This document shows positions 7,759-18,900 of a stretch of 64,000 bases of DNA, piece after piece. The notes beneath the pieces were generated by a model. It made no database searches, was not told where the DNA came from, and saw nothing but the letters and a program-made list of their open reading frames with translations. Both the position numbers and the translations under genes were made by a program. How positions within the stretch are numbered: position 1 is the first letter of the stretch; every line of letters begins with the position of its first letter. Origin of the DNA: Pseudo-nitzschia pungens. Lineage: Eukaryota; Bacillariophyta; Bacillariophyceae; Bacillariales; Bacillariaceae. The DNA lies in NCBI GenBank assembly GCA_037355855.1, contig CM074759.1, positions 3,224,001-3,288,000 on the forward strand, read 5' to 3'.

Positions 7759-10599
7759 ATGCCTCCCCCCCCGCCAGCTTCCAGGCGAAAACGGCCTCCC
7801 TTGGCTGCCACTCCTTCAAACAAACGCGCCTTTGTGGGGACTCCTTCCCGCCGCCCACCTGCTGGCTCCGTTCAGGCTACTCCCTCTCCCCCTCCCTCTA
7901 GGGATTCTCTCCCTTCTGATGATGATATGTCCTTCACTTCTGCTGTGTCTACTGGTGCACTAGATGATGTTGATATGAGCACTGAGCAGTCAGGCACTGG
8001 GCATTCCGACACTGGGCATTCAGGCAGTGGGCAGTCCGACAGTGGGACGTCTGACAGTGGACAGTCCGGCAGTGGGAAGTCCAACAGTGGGAAGTCCACC
8101 AGTGAGACGCCTGGGGATGGTCAGCCAGGCTCTGAGCACTCAGACTCTAAGCCCCCTCCTTCCAAGGTCTCTCCTTCCAAGTCTAGTCTGAAACAAGCTA
8201 CTCTTGCATTCCTTTCTGACACACCGTCTGCAGAGCGAAATGCTCTGCGCCAGAAAGCCCTGGCTGCTGCCAACAAAGCTCACTCAGACTCCTTTCTCTG
8301 GTGCTTCTATGGTAAGGGGCCTTTTGCTGGTCGGGCTTCCATCCCCACCCTTATCCAAGCTCTTCGCAACACTCCAACAGGATCCCGGCTATGGACTGGG
8401 TGTCCAAGTCCCACTCACTTTTTCAGCAAGAAGGATGGGAATGACAAGAAATCCATCCACGATGTCTGTCAGTCCGCAATTCCTCTAGTTTATTCGCAAG
8501 CTTATCCTGACAACCCTGATTGGAGAACTGCTTCCTTAGAGTCCCTGGTTTCCCTTGCATCTATATGCTTTCAAGACTCTGCCGACTGGACTCAGCAACC
8601 TTCTGGCCATGCTCTGAAGAGATGTCTTATTGGTTTGGCCAAGATGTCACCTGAGTGTTTTGAAACCTTTTACTGTGAAGGCAACCTTTTGCCCAGCACT
8701 GAAGGAAAAGTTTGGTTGGCAGCTAACCAAGCACTTGGATCCCACTGGCATTTCAAGCAGAAGCCGCCTGCTCCTGCTCCTGCAGCAGGGGGTGTTGCTT
8801 CCAGCTCCAGATCAGTGTCCTTCCTTCCTGGTCTAGGTGGTGCCACTGTGTTGTCCTCTTCTGATGGGCATTTTCTACAGCGCCGAGGGGTTTGTTCTAG
8901 TGATTCCAGGTCTCCAGTAGATGTCACTGAAGGTTCCAAGTGTTCTCACAGTTCATATGTAACACTCTCCCTTCCCCGGCTCATGTCTCAACACCCTGGG
9001 GAGCTGTATGATGAAATGCTTAAGTCTCTCAAGGAAGCCCTGGAATTGCTCTGGAAAGTTGACAAGCGCCTGGTGCTCTATGTTTTTCCTTCCAGAGCTA
9101 GGCTCAACCCCAAAGCCAAGCCTGTCACCAAGCTGTGGTCTACCCTCCCAGACAGAAAAACCTTGGAGTTGTATGTCGCTCAGCTGTGGCTTTGCAGCAG
9201 AACTGCCCCCCATTTAAGGTTCTTTGTTGGGCACAGTGTTTCTTTGAAGACTCTCCTATCTACATCTTTGCTTCAGCGACTCAGGGATCGTGACATGGAC
9301 TTGAAGTATGATCATATCCAGGCTCCAGTTATTGTCACCTGTGGTTTCCTCCTTGGATCTTACATGCAGAGTTTTGATCTTGATCACTACAATGCATTAC
9401 TTCAGACCCATCCCAGGTTTCAAGCCTTTCCAATTTCTGTTATCCGGAAGAACATCAGCCTGGACAACTCCAGATCCCCTGATCCCAATCCTGTCTCAGC
9501 TGCTCATGTCCTTTGTGATGCTACCAAGCGAGCCCAAACTGTCAAGCTGCTCAAAGGTCAGTTCAACAGGTGCAAGCCTTCTGACATTGCATCCCTCCCT
9601 GATGGTAAATTCTACAAGTTTATTGAGACAGCCACCAACCCCTCTGACAGGCCCCTCCCTCCCTCCAAGCTCAAGACTGTGAAACAAGCCAAGTACCGAC
9701 AGTCCAAGTTTATTGAAAGCCATGAGACTGCTCCTGTTCTGGGTGTTGTTGATCTTGACCTTCCTATTGATTTGGGACAGGGCTTGGGTTTGAAGACTCT
9801 GCGCCGAGTGTTAATGGGTATACGAACGCGTGACAATTGGTCCTGGCCTCTGTTCCTTTCAGTTGATACTAGCTCCTACCGGGGTGAAATTCTTGCTTTG
9901 TACAACACCACCACCAAGGCTGAAGCCACGGCCATGTTGTCTTTCCTGCCTATTTTTTTGGAAGCACAGTATGGTTCCTGTGTTCGCCAGTGGTTCTCTT
10001 CTGAGTGCTTGACTGAAATGGAAGCCTTTCACTGGGATGAAACTGCCAAATGTGTTGTGGAGACTGCTCCTGCTGCTGACCAGATACAGGATGACTCTCT
10101 TCCCTTTTTTGGTGATGGTGATGCAAGGGATTGGGAATTTGTTGATGATGATTTGTCAGTTGACCTTGCTCCAGACCTAACTTTTGATCTGGATTTGCAC
10201 TTCAACCTCCAAGCACGTGCTGACAGTGGTGGTGGTGGATTTGATGATTCCCAATCCATGGATACTCTAGCCACTGGTACCTCTAACCTCACTGCCGCTC
10301 AGGCTCAAACTACTGCTGCTCCAGTTGCAACTACTCAGGGTTCTGCAGATGGTGCATCTCCCTCTACCTCTTTGCCTGGTGCTTCCCCTACTGAGGGTCA
10401 TGCTGACCAGCCTGTAGACACACCTGGTGTTGGGGATGAAGTGGCCTCTTCTTTGCAGGTTGGTTTGGCTGCCATTGCCTTTTCTCCTAACACTGATGCT
10501 AGTGTCAGTGATTTGAGCCATGCCAATGCCTCTACCAAGTCCGCTCCGGCAACCTTTTCAACCGTGCGACAGACTCGGTTTCCTTCTGATCATGGTTAG
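7759..10599 (+). CDS. LINE A ORF1 protein, 946 aa
   Basis: Intact ORF starting ATGCCTCCCC. It is homologous to ORF1 of the other LINEs here over residues ~130-946. Residues ~75-115 are a Ser/Gly-rich run of 5-residue repeats (HSGSG, QSDSG, KSNSG types), a likely disordered segment. After it come a basic patch and a conserved core with HFFSKK and DKKSIHD motifs and a C-terminal acidic tail (GDGDARDWEFVDDDLSVDLAPDL region). I see no CCHC knuckle, RRM or L1-type transposase22 signature. By position it should be the RNA-binding chaperone partner of ORF2, but that is inferred from gene order only. Its TAG stop overlaps the ATG of ORF2 (10592). Confidence 0.85.
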   Translation: MPPPPPASRRKRPPLAATPSNKRAFVGTPSRRPPAGSVQATPSPPPSRDSLPSDDDMSFTSAVSTGALDDVDMSTEQSGTGHSDTGHSGSGQSDSGTSDSGQSGSGKSNSGKSTSETPGDGQPGSEHSDSKPPPSKVSPSKSSLKQATLAFLSDTPSAERNALRQKALAAANKAHSDSFLWCFYGKGPFAGRASIPTLIQALRNTPTGSRLWTGCPSPTHFFSKKDGNDKKSIHDVCQSAIPLVYSQAYPDNPDWRTASLESLVSLASICFQDSADWTQQPSGHALKRCLIGLAKMSPECFETFYCEGNLLPSTEGKVWLAANQALGSHWHFKQKPPAPAPAAGGVASSSRSVSFLPGLGGATVLSSSDGHFLQRRGVCSSDSRSPVDVTEGSKCSHSSYVTLSLPRLMSQHPGELYDEMLKSLKEALELLWKVDKRLVLYVFPSRARLNPKAKPVTKLWSTLPDRKTLELYVAQLWLCSRTAPHLRFFVGHSVSLKTLLSTSLLQRLRDRDMDLKYDHIQAPVIVTCGFLLGSYMQSFDLDHYNALLQTHPRFQAFPISVIRKNISLDNSRSPDPNPVSAAHVLCDATKRAQTVKLLKGQFNRCKPSDIASLPDGKFYKFIETATNPSDRPLPPSKLKTVKQAKYRQSKFIESHETAPVLGVVDLDLPIDLGQGLGLKTLRRVLMGIRTRDNWSWPLFLSVDTSSYRGEILALYNTTTKAEATAMLSFLPIFLEAQYGSCVRQWFSSECLTEMEAFHWDETAKCVVETAPAADQIQDDSLPFFGDGDARDWEFVDDDLSVDLAPDLTFDLDLHFNLQARADSGGGGFDDSQSMDTLATGTSNLTAAQAQTTAAPVATTQGSADGASPSTSLPGASPTEGHADQPVDTPGVGDEVASSLQVGLAAIAFSPNTDASVSDLSHANASTKSAPATFSTVRQTRFPSDHG

Positions 10600-11973
10600 G
10601 TTTTCTGGTATGGGGTCTGATGGGATGCCTTCCACTCCAAATCCCATCAATGCTTCTCCTGTTTCTCCCTTTTCCCCCTCCGACTCTTCACCTGTTTCTC
10701 ATTTTGTCCAATTAAATCTTCATGGAGACTCTCTTGCTGCTAAGGATTCTGACAGTTTTGGTCATTCCTTTCCCCAAGCTCCATCCTCTAATTCCACCAT
10801 TATCACCTTCCAAAACATTGGACCCCAACGTAGAGCTGCCTTTATGTCCAGGTCCAAGCACAACTCCCGTCAATTTGTCAAGAGCAATGCAAGTGTGGCG
10901 CTTTTTGCTGAACATTGTTTGAATGAATCCAAACTCCTGCCCTGTGATCTTTTCAATCGGCGCATGAAGACTGTCTGTCCTTCAAGTTTTTCCTATCTTG
11001 CCAACAACAAGCATGAAGCTTCTGAATGCACATGGCTTCAGCCTGGAGGCACAGGTTTTACCATTGACCAACTGTTCAGTTCCCACAAGGTTGCTCATGG
11101 GGCTGATCCTTCTGGTCTTGGAAGATGGTCCTTTGTCAAGTTTCAGGGCAGGAATGGCTACACTGTCACCATGTTTTCTGCCTACTGCCCTGTTGAAAAT
11201 GACAGGTATCTTGGCTCAGTCTGGAATCAACAGTACCGCTACTTTCAAGCAGCTGAAAATCTTTTCAGTCCCAATCCATGCATTCTTTTTCACAGGGATT
11301 TGACTGCTGCCCTTCAGGCTTGCCTGAGGGCGGGTGACCAGATCATCCTGGGGATTGACCAGAATGCTGATGTCAGGACTGATGGCTTGTCTTTTGAGCT
11401 CCAGGCTCTTGGTTTCAGAGAGGCCATTCTTACCCTTCATAGTAAGTCTTCTCCTCCTGCCACTCACAACCGAAACACTACCAGAACACCAATTGATGCC
11501 ATTTGGGTCTCTGAGAATGTTGATGCTCTCAGGGCTGGGTATTGTCCCTTTGGTGGTGCCCATGGTATGGAATCTGACCATAGACTGCTTTGGATTGAAG
11601 TTTGTAATTGCAGCCTCATGGGCAAACATCTTCCACCTCCTGTGAGATTCTCTCATTCCAAACTCCAGTCCTCCCACCCTCATCTGCGCCAACGGTATTT
11701 CAAGCGAGTGAGGCACAGCTTTCTCAAGGCTGGAGTGTTTTCTCTCCAAGCTAAGCTGGAGCACCTACTGGCTCAGTTTCAGTCTGGGGATATTTCTGTG
11801 CGCGCTGATCTCATCACCACATATGAAGTACTCCATGAAACTTCCACCTCTCTCAGGCTCTCTGTTGAACAAAGCCTCTGCCACACTAGAGCTGGTCTGG
11901 TTCCATGGTCACCAAAGCTGCAAGTCTATCGTGATACCATTGACTTTTGGAGGCGTGTTGTTAAGTTGAGACA
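10592..11973 (+). pseudogene. LINE A ORF2, 5' part (APE endonuclease)
   Basis: Starts at the ATG inside ATGGTTAG, 8 nt overlapping ORF1, and stays open for ~460 codons until N2 interrupts it. It has the apurinic-endonuclease-like motifs of LINEs in order: QNIG near residue 72, AEHCLNE near 106, GIDQNAD (the usual GDFN position), TPIDAIWVS and ESDHR near 326. The upstream ATG at 10520 lies inside ORF1, and the residues it would add are not needed. The next in-frame part resumes at 14021. The ORF is non-functional because of N2 and the later deletion. Confidence 0.9.
11955..11973. repeat. Left target-site duplication of N2
   Basis: GTGTTGTTAAGTTGAGACA, repeated at 14002-14020. The first GT could belong to the element end (AATTGT), giving 17-19 bp, the same size as for LINE A and N1. 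Confidence 0.93.
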
Positions 11974-14001
11974 ATAATAATATTATACTTATTTAAGTAG
12001 GAAAATCCACCGAAGGTGGTTAAAAGCTACTCAGTCTGTAACCAGACTTTATCGTCGCCTCAATCGAAGAGAGGTTAGGCCCCAAGTTGTAGAACGACGC
12101 GCCGCCTCAACCATGGGGAATAGGCCCCAGGTTGTAAGGACGGCTATTTTGCAAACGAACCTTGGTAAGAAACAGGAAAAAAACGAACCAGTCCAGAGCA
12201 CAACAGACACTGCTGTTGCAAAGCGTACAGGAAACGGGGTAACAAGAACGTGAAAGGGAAAGACACAAGCAAAACTGTCCCTCCAATGCTGGTGTGCAGC
12301 ATCCGTAATGCTAGTGGTCAGCTGACACAAGCAAAACCCTGACTAGATACATGGTATCTGTAATGCTAGTGGTCAGCGTACAAAAGCAAAACTCCTCTCT
12401 GAATGCTGGATTGCAGCATCACCAGTAATGCGAGTAGTCATCCCCAAACACATCCCGAACCACATTCCTTACCACTGTATGGTACATAAAGTACAGAGCC
12501 TACTACCAAATTCAGAACAGCTGTCCTCCTGTTCGAACTTAGTAGTAGCCGGAAACACGTAGAGGCGGTGGAGCCTACTACCAAATTCAAATTCGTAACA
12601 GCTGGCCTTCTGTTCGAACTTGAACTTGCTCTCCTGTAGTAGCTTGGAAACAGGGCCTTTAAGTGAAAACACTTATGGACCATCAGGGCTGTAGGCTTGA
12701 AAACAGGTCTCTGCTGTACTGTGAACTGGAGGGGTATATGTAGGTGGTGGTGCGTTAAGTAACATGTACTTAGCAGCTTTGGGGCTTGGGTCATAAAAAC
12801 AGTAGGTCCATAATCAAAAACAATTATGGACTATCAGGACAGTAGACTTGAAAACAGATGACAGTTGAAGTGTGCATCTGAGAGGGTTATGTAGGTAGGA
12901 GAGCCTTAAGCAAGCTGTACTTAGCGGCTTTGGGGCTTGGGTCAGGAAATAGTAGGACCTTAAGTGAGAACACTTATGGTCCAGCAGGGCAGTAGACTTG
13001 AAAACAGATGACAGTTGAAGTGGGCATCTGAGAGGTATATGTAGGTAGGAGAGCCTTAAGCAAGCTGTACTTAGCGGCTTTGGGGCTTGGGTAAGGAAAC
13101 AGTAGGACCATAAGCGAAAACACTTATGGTCCATCAGGGCAGTAGACTTGAAAACAGATGACAGTTGAAGAATGCATCTGAGAGGTATATGTAGGTAGGG
13201 GAGCCTTAAGCAAACTGTACTTAGTGGCTTTAGGGCTTGGGTCAGGAAACAGTAGGACCATAAGCGAAAACACTTAGGGTCCATCAGGGCAGTAGACTTG
13301 GAAACAGATGACATTTATACAGTACACCTGAGAGGGTTATGTAGGTGGTGGAGCCTTAAGCAAACTGTACTTAGCGGCTTTGGGGCTTGGGTCAAGAAAC
13401 AGTAGGACCATAAGTGAAAACACTTAGGGTCCAGCAGGGCAATGGACTTGAAAACAGATGACAGAATTTCTTTTTTTAAAAAAAGATTCCTACAGTGGAA
13501 GGGGCTGTTCGTGAACTTCGACTTGAAAAGACTTAAGAGGACTCAGCAAGGAACTTCGAAGAATGTAGAACATTAAGTGAGAATCACTTAAGCAGCTTGG
13601 AAACAGTGTAGAACATTAAGTATAAGATATACTTAAGGGCCTTGGAATGGAGCTGGGAAACAGATCGAAGCAGAAATACAACGTTGTTGTCGGTTTTGCT
13701 GTACGGTAGAATCTGTACTGGAAGTGCTGTAGAAAATTATGTGTCGGTTTGCTGCTGCTGCTGCTGCTCCATCGGCCGCCGAGTGGTGAATTGGCAACCA
13801 AAGCAACCAAACGAAGCATCCAGCAACTGAACCGATAGCAGAAACGAAGAGCGCAGGTCTTGGTTACTACATGTAGGTCCTGGGGTTGTGATTGGGGGTG
13901 TATAAGGGAGCGAGATATCGCATGGTAAAGTTGTGTAGAAATCTACGTATTTTTAGTACTGGAACATCGGAACGTCGGACAAAATGCGCTTCGCGCAAAT
14001 T
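11974..14001 (-). mobile_element. N2: second complete non-autonomous element, 2,028 bp
   Basis: Inserted in reverse orientation in LINE A ORF2 between the endonuclease and RT domains, with exact TSDs. The sense strand starts with a TGCGC-GAA-GCGCA hairpin and the shared 5' block and ends with AGTCTG-GTTA-CAGACT, CCACC-TTC-GGTGG and a TAT-rich tail. It contains five 150-bp hairpin units (about 12710-13470) and no ORF. It shares its layout with N1 minus a 440-bp internal duplication. Because it sits in a LINE ORF, it moved after LINE A inserted. Confidence 0.9.
12710..13470. repeat. Five 150-bp hairpin repeat units of N2
   Basis: TTGAAAACAGATGACA (one unit TTGGAAACAG) recurs at about 150-bp spacing (ending near 12861, 13011, 13161, 13311, 13461). 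Stems differ between units, yet pair: GTCCATAAT/ATTATGGAC near 12805-12830 and GACCATAAG/CTTATGGTC near 13105. The terminal hairpin GAATTTCTTT...AAAGATTC at 13465-13492 replaces GAATTTCT...AGAAATATTC of N1. Confidence 0.85.
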
Positions 14002-14020
14002 GTGTTGTTAAGTTGAGACA
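14002..14020. repeat. Right target-site duplication of N2
   Basis: GTGTTGTTAAGTTGAGACA, identical to 11955-11973. It restores the reading frame of the host ORF2. Confidence 0.93.
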
Positions 14021-15908
14021 GGGTGTGTCCACCAGTCATACTGTTTTGAAAAGGTTGGCCTGCAAGCTTTCTCTCTACAAAGGAGAACACAGTGACCTTT
14101 CCAGTGCTCTCCTCCATCTGAAACAAGCTTACAAGCAATACCGGGTAGTGAAGAAAGTGGCCCCCTCATGGAGAGACTCCTTCAATCAAGGCCTGGTGGA
14201 TGCACTTCTTGCTGAAGGCAAGCCTCACAACCAGAATGCTTCCCAGATTCGTGCCAGGATGCGCAGGGAACGTCTTCAAAGAGAGCTTGGTCTTGCTGCT
14301 CGGTCTATTCGGGGACGTGTCAACAAGTCAGCAGTCTTGCGAGCTATTGCAGTTGGCCATGATGGTGTTGAACAGGTCTTGGAGTCTCAGTCTACTATGG
14401 TACCAGCTATGGCTGAATCCAATGTCCGGCGTCAACAGCAGTGTCTTGGCACTCCTTCCATGAATCCCTCCTTCATTCAAGATTTTGGATACCTAGGCAC
14501 AGCCCATGCTTCCGCTCAAGTTCTTGATGGCACATATAATCCTCCTCCTGCCACTGACAAATACCTTTCTGAATTTCTTTCCTGTCTCAAAGTCCCTGAC
14601 TCTATACTGAGTTTGCCCCCCTTTGACTATTCAGTGTGTCCAGCTGACAATGCTGCTGCCTGGAAACGCCAGAGGGAACGCACAGCAAGTGAACCTTCTT
14701 GTTTGAGTTTTGCCCACCACAAGGCTTTTGCCCTTGATCCCCAGCTGAACAAGTTTGACACTCTCCTGAGATCCGTCCCATTGATTGTTGGCTTTTCTCC
14801 TTCTGCTTGGCAGGTCATCACTGATGTTGAGATCTTCAAGAAACCTGGTGAATATAGAGTGGATAAGATGAGGCTCGTCCAGTTGATGTCTCCTGAGTTC
14901 CAAATCAACAACAAGATGATTGGTAGACGCATTCTTGCCCATGCTGAACGTGCCAATGCAGTGGCTGCTGATCAACATGGTAGCAGGAAACACCACAAGG
15001 CCATCAACACCTGCCTGAACAAGAAGCTCATCTGTGATGTGTTGAGGCAGAAGCGCAGATCAGGTGCTGTTGCTATGAATGATGCCAAGGGCTGTTATGA
15101 TAGGATCTCTCATCCGATTGCAGGTCTCACTCTCCAGAGCTTTGGGGTTCCTGCACATGTGTGTGAAGTTCTTCTGTCTACTTTGCAACATGCCAAGCAC
15201 CACATCAAAACTGGTTTTGGTCGGTCAGGTCCTGTGTATGGTGATGAATCTGTTCCTCTCAGTGGTTGTGGCCAAGGCAATGGTATTGGTCCAACTCTTT
15301 GGGCTTTGGTGTCAACAATTGTCTTCCGAATGATGCAACAGGCTGGGCATGGTGTCCATCTTATCACTTCATTGTCACTGCAACTGGTTTCTCTGGTGGG
15401 TTTTGCCTTTGTGGATGACACAGATTTGTTTTGTGCTGGCTCTGATTCCTCCACATCTGGTGAGGAATTGGCTGTTGATTTTCAGGAAGCTCTTGACCGC
15501 TGGGCTGGAGGGATTATTGCCACTGGAGGTGCTATTGAACCTGCCAAATCCTTCTGTTATTTGATTGATTTCAAATGGAATGGATCCGGTTGGGATTATC
15601 GCTCAATTGCTGACATGCCCGGTGACTTCTCAGTTGCTGACAAGAATGGCAATCGAGCTACCCTGGATCGGTTTGAAGTTGACCATGCTGACAAGACCCT
15701 TGGGGTTTTTATCTCCATGGATGGCAATGAGGAAGCACAGATTGCTCACATGCAGTCACAGTCTCAGTCTTTTGGCTCTCAACTCAGGGCTTCCAAGTGT
15801 GAGAAGCGCGCATCCCTCTACACCTTCAAGTATTCTTTCATGAAGTCTGTTGAATACCCCATGCCTGTCACGCAACTTGATGAAGCCACTTGGACTAAGA
15901 TAATTCAC
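14021..15908 (+). pseudogene. LINE A ORF2, middle part (reverse transcriptase)
   Basis: Continues ORF2 of A after the N2 duplication in the same frame. It holds the RT palm: NDAKGCYDRI (motif A), GCGQGNGIGPTLW (motif B region) and FAFVDDTDLF, where FVDD replaces the YADD catalytic box of most LINEs. Reading stops at TKIIH followed by TGA because the next base belongs to LINE B in opposite orientation. Compared with C, ~1.5 kb of ORF2 after this point is gone from A, and the remainder resumes at 53526. Confidence 0.9.
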
Positions 15909-15911
15909 TGA

Positions 15912-18900
15912 TCCCTCAGCCTGTTTGAGAGCTGTGTCACCATCCAGAGCAATGTTGATAGAGCCAGAAGCAATATCAAAGATACTCACCAGAGCAGTGC
16001 AACAGGTGAGAACTCCAATGATACCTGCCAGTTCACTCCTGTAGGATGATTGATCCTCAGGGGGTCCACTGACAAAATTACAGCCAGTGAGGAACAATGA
16101 AGCAGTCTTGGTGGAGGTATTGGGTGACAAAATGAAAGCAGAAGTTCCTCTGAGAAGGTCCGGATCAAATGAACCATCACATACAGCACTGGCAGTACCA
16201 CTCTGGATAGCATCAACAAGGTGCTGACAGCCAGCCTGTGGTAAGGAATATTTGTGGAGAAGTACCCTTGGAGACGCACAGAGTGAATCAAAGGCATCTG
16301 CAGGGGAGTCTGGAAGAGAATCAAATGGATTGTACACCAGAGGATCCATGTCAGGAGGTTCGGAAACAAAGGCTGAGGACCCAACAACGCGTACAACTTG
16401 TCCACAAATAACAGGGCAGACAAGTACATCAGCACAGGCTGGTTTGTCAGGAATGAGTTCAGAAGTGACCCTGTATCTGCCCCTGCCCTGGGAGGTGCTC
16501 ACAATCCAGCCAGTAGAAGTTTTGAAGAATATTCTGTTGGTGGATGGAGACAAAAACCAAGGCCAGAGAGAAGCTGTCTGGGGAGAGAGCCAATGCCCAA
16601 GATGAAAAGAAGGAGCCAGTGCCCTGGCTGCAGGGGGTGGACAGGGGGGAAGAAAACAGGTCTGAAGTGCCTTAGTCCATAAGCGCTTTGCTGCTGGAGG
16701 CCAAGATGGAGGACATCTCGGCCAGTCAAGATGATCCCTCAAGTGATTGGAGGAGGTCAGCTGGAAAGCCATGGGAGAGAGTCTTTTTCCATCTGGAGTA
16801 CAAATGTCAGCAAGGGAAATAGCCTTGAGGGACATGCGCATGTGATTCAAGAGGGACAAGTCAGCACCTCTGAAGCCAGAGTTGACAAAGGCTTGCATGA
16901 GATAACAGTCATTGGAACGTAACAGAGGAAGATCTGGGAAGTCTTCAAACAAGCTCACAGGGTGAACAGAGAAAAACTTCCACACATGTTTGTACCAGCA
17001 GGGAGTGACGTAGGAAGCAAAAGGATGATATGGTGTGACACCAAGATGGAGAGGAATGCCAAGTTCGAGCCGGAGAGACTCAGCAGTTAGCCTGAGAATC
17101 CTACCAGTTTGTGAGGACCTGACAGATTCCTGAAAGAGGGTGGCAATATGACTGAACTCTTGGAGGAGGTATGGATGAATGAAACCAAAGCCTTGATAGA
17201 GGGAAGGACCATAGAATACATGTCGGGGAAATGTCCGTGACATCCCTGCTTTATTCAGCACAGGAACAAGTGCTGGGTGAATGATCTTAGTCCAGGTGGC
17301 CTCATCAAGTTGCGTGACAGGCATGGGGTATTCAACAGACTTCATGAAAGAATACTTGAAGGTGTAGAGGGATGCGCGCTTCTCACACTTGGAAGCCTTG
17401 AGCTGAGAGCCAAAAGACTGAGACTGTGACTTCATGTGAGCAATCTGTGCTTCCTCATTGCCATCCATGGAGATAAAAACCCCAAGAGTCTTGTCAGCAT
17501 GGTCAACTTCAAAACGATCCAGGGTAGCTCGATTGCCATTCTTGTCAGCAACTGAGAAGTCACCAGGCATGTCAGCAATGGAGCGATAATCCCAACCGGA
17601 TCCATTCCATTTGAAATCAATCAAATAACAGAAGGATTTGGCAGGTTCAATAGCACCTCCAGTGGCAATAATCCCTCCAGCCCATCGGTCAAGAGCTTCC
17701 TGAAAGTCAACAGCCAATTCCTCACCAGATGTGGAGGAATCAGAGCCAGCACAAAACAAATCTGTGTCATCCACAAAGGCAAAACCCACAAGAGAAACCA
17801 GTTGCAGTGACAATGAAGTGAGAAGATGGACACCATGCCCAGCCTGTTGCATCATTCGGAAGACAATTGTTGACACCAAAGCCCAAAGAGTTGGACCAAT
17901 ACCATTGCCTTGGCCACAACCACTGAGAGGAACAGGTTCATCACCATACACAGGACCTGACCGACCAAAACCAGTTTTGATGTGGTGCTTGGCAAGTTGC
18001 AAAGTAGACAAAAGAACCTCACACACATGTGCAGGAACCCCAAAGCTCTGGAGAGTGAGACCTGCAATGGGATGAGAGATCCTATCATAACAGCCCTTGG
18101 CATCATTCATAGCAACAGCACCGGATCTGCGCTTCTGCCGCAACACATCACATATGAGCTTCTTGTTCAGGCAGGTGTTGATTGCCTTTTGGTGTTTCCT
18201 GCTTCCATGTTGATCAACAGCCACGGCATTGGCACGTTCAGCATGGGCAAGAATTCGTCTGCCAATCATCTTGTTGTTGATTTGGAACTCAGGAGACATC
18301 AACTGGATGAGTCTCATCTTATCCACTCTATATTCACCAGGTTTCTTGAAGATCTCAACATCAGTGATGACCTGCCAAGCAGAAGGAGAGAAGCCAACAA
18401 TCAAAGGGACGGATCTCAGGAGAGTGTCAAACTTGTTCAGCTGGGGATCCAGGGCAAATGCCTTGTGGTGGGCAAAACTCAAACAAGAAGGTTCACTTGC
18501 TGTGCGTTCCCTCTGGCGTTTCCAGGCAGCAGCATTGTCAGCTGGACACACTGAATAGTCAAAGGGGGGCAAACTCAGAATAGAGTCAGGGACTTTGAGA
18601 CAGGAAAGAAATTCAGAAAGGTATTTGTCAGTGGCAGGAGGAGGAATGTATGTGCCATCAAGGACTTGGGGAGCAGCATGGGCAGTGCCTAGGTAGCCAA
18701 AATCTTGAATGAAGGAGGGAGTCATGGAAGGAGTGCCAAGACACTGCTGTTGACGCCGGACATTGGATTCAGCCATAGCTGGAACCATAGTAGACTGAGA
18801 TTCCAAGACCTGTTCAACACCATCATGGCCAACTGCAATAGCGCGCAAGACTGCTGACTTGTTGACACGTCCCCGAATAGACCGAGCAGCGAGACCAAGC

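Noticed and set aside
15756..15911. C-terminal 52 residues of the 1,620-codon B frame as a real fusion
   Set aside because: They are the chance-open antisense of LINE A after the deletion junction.
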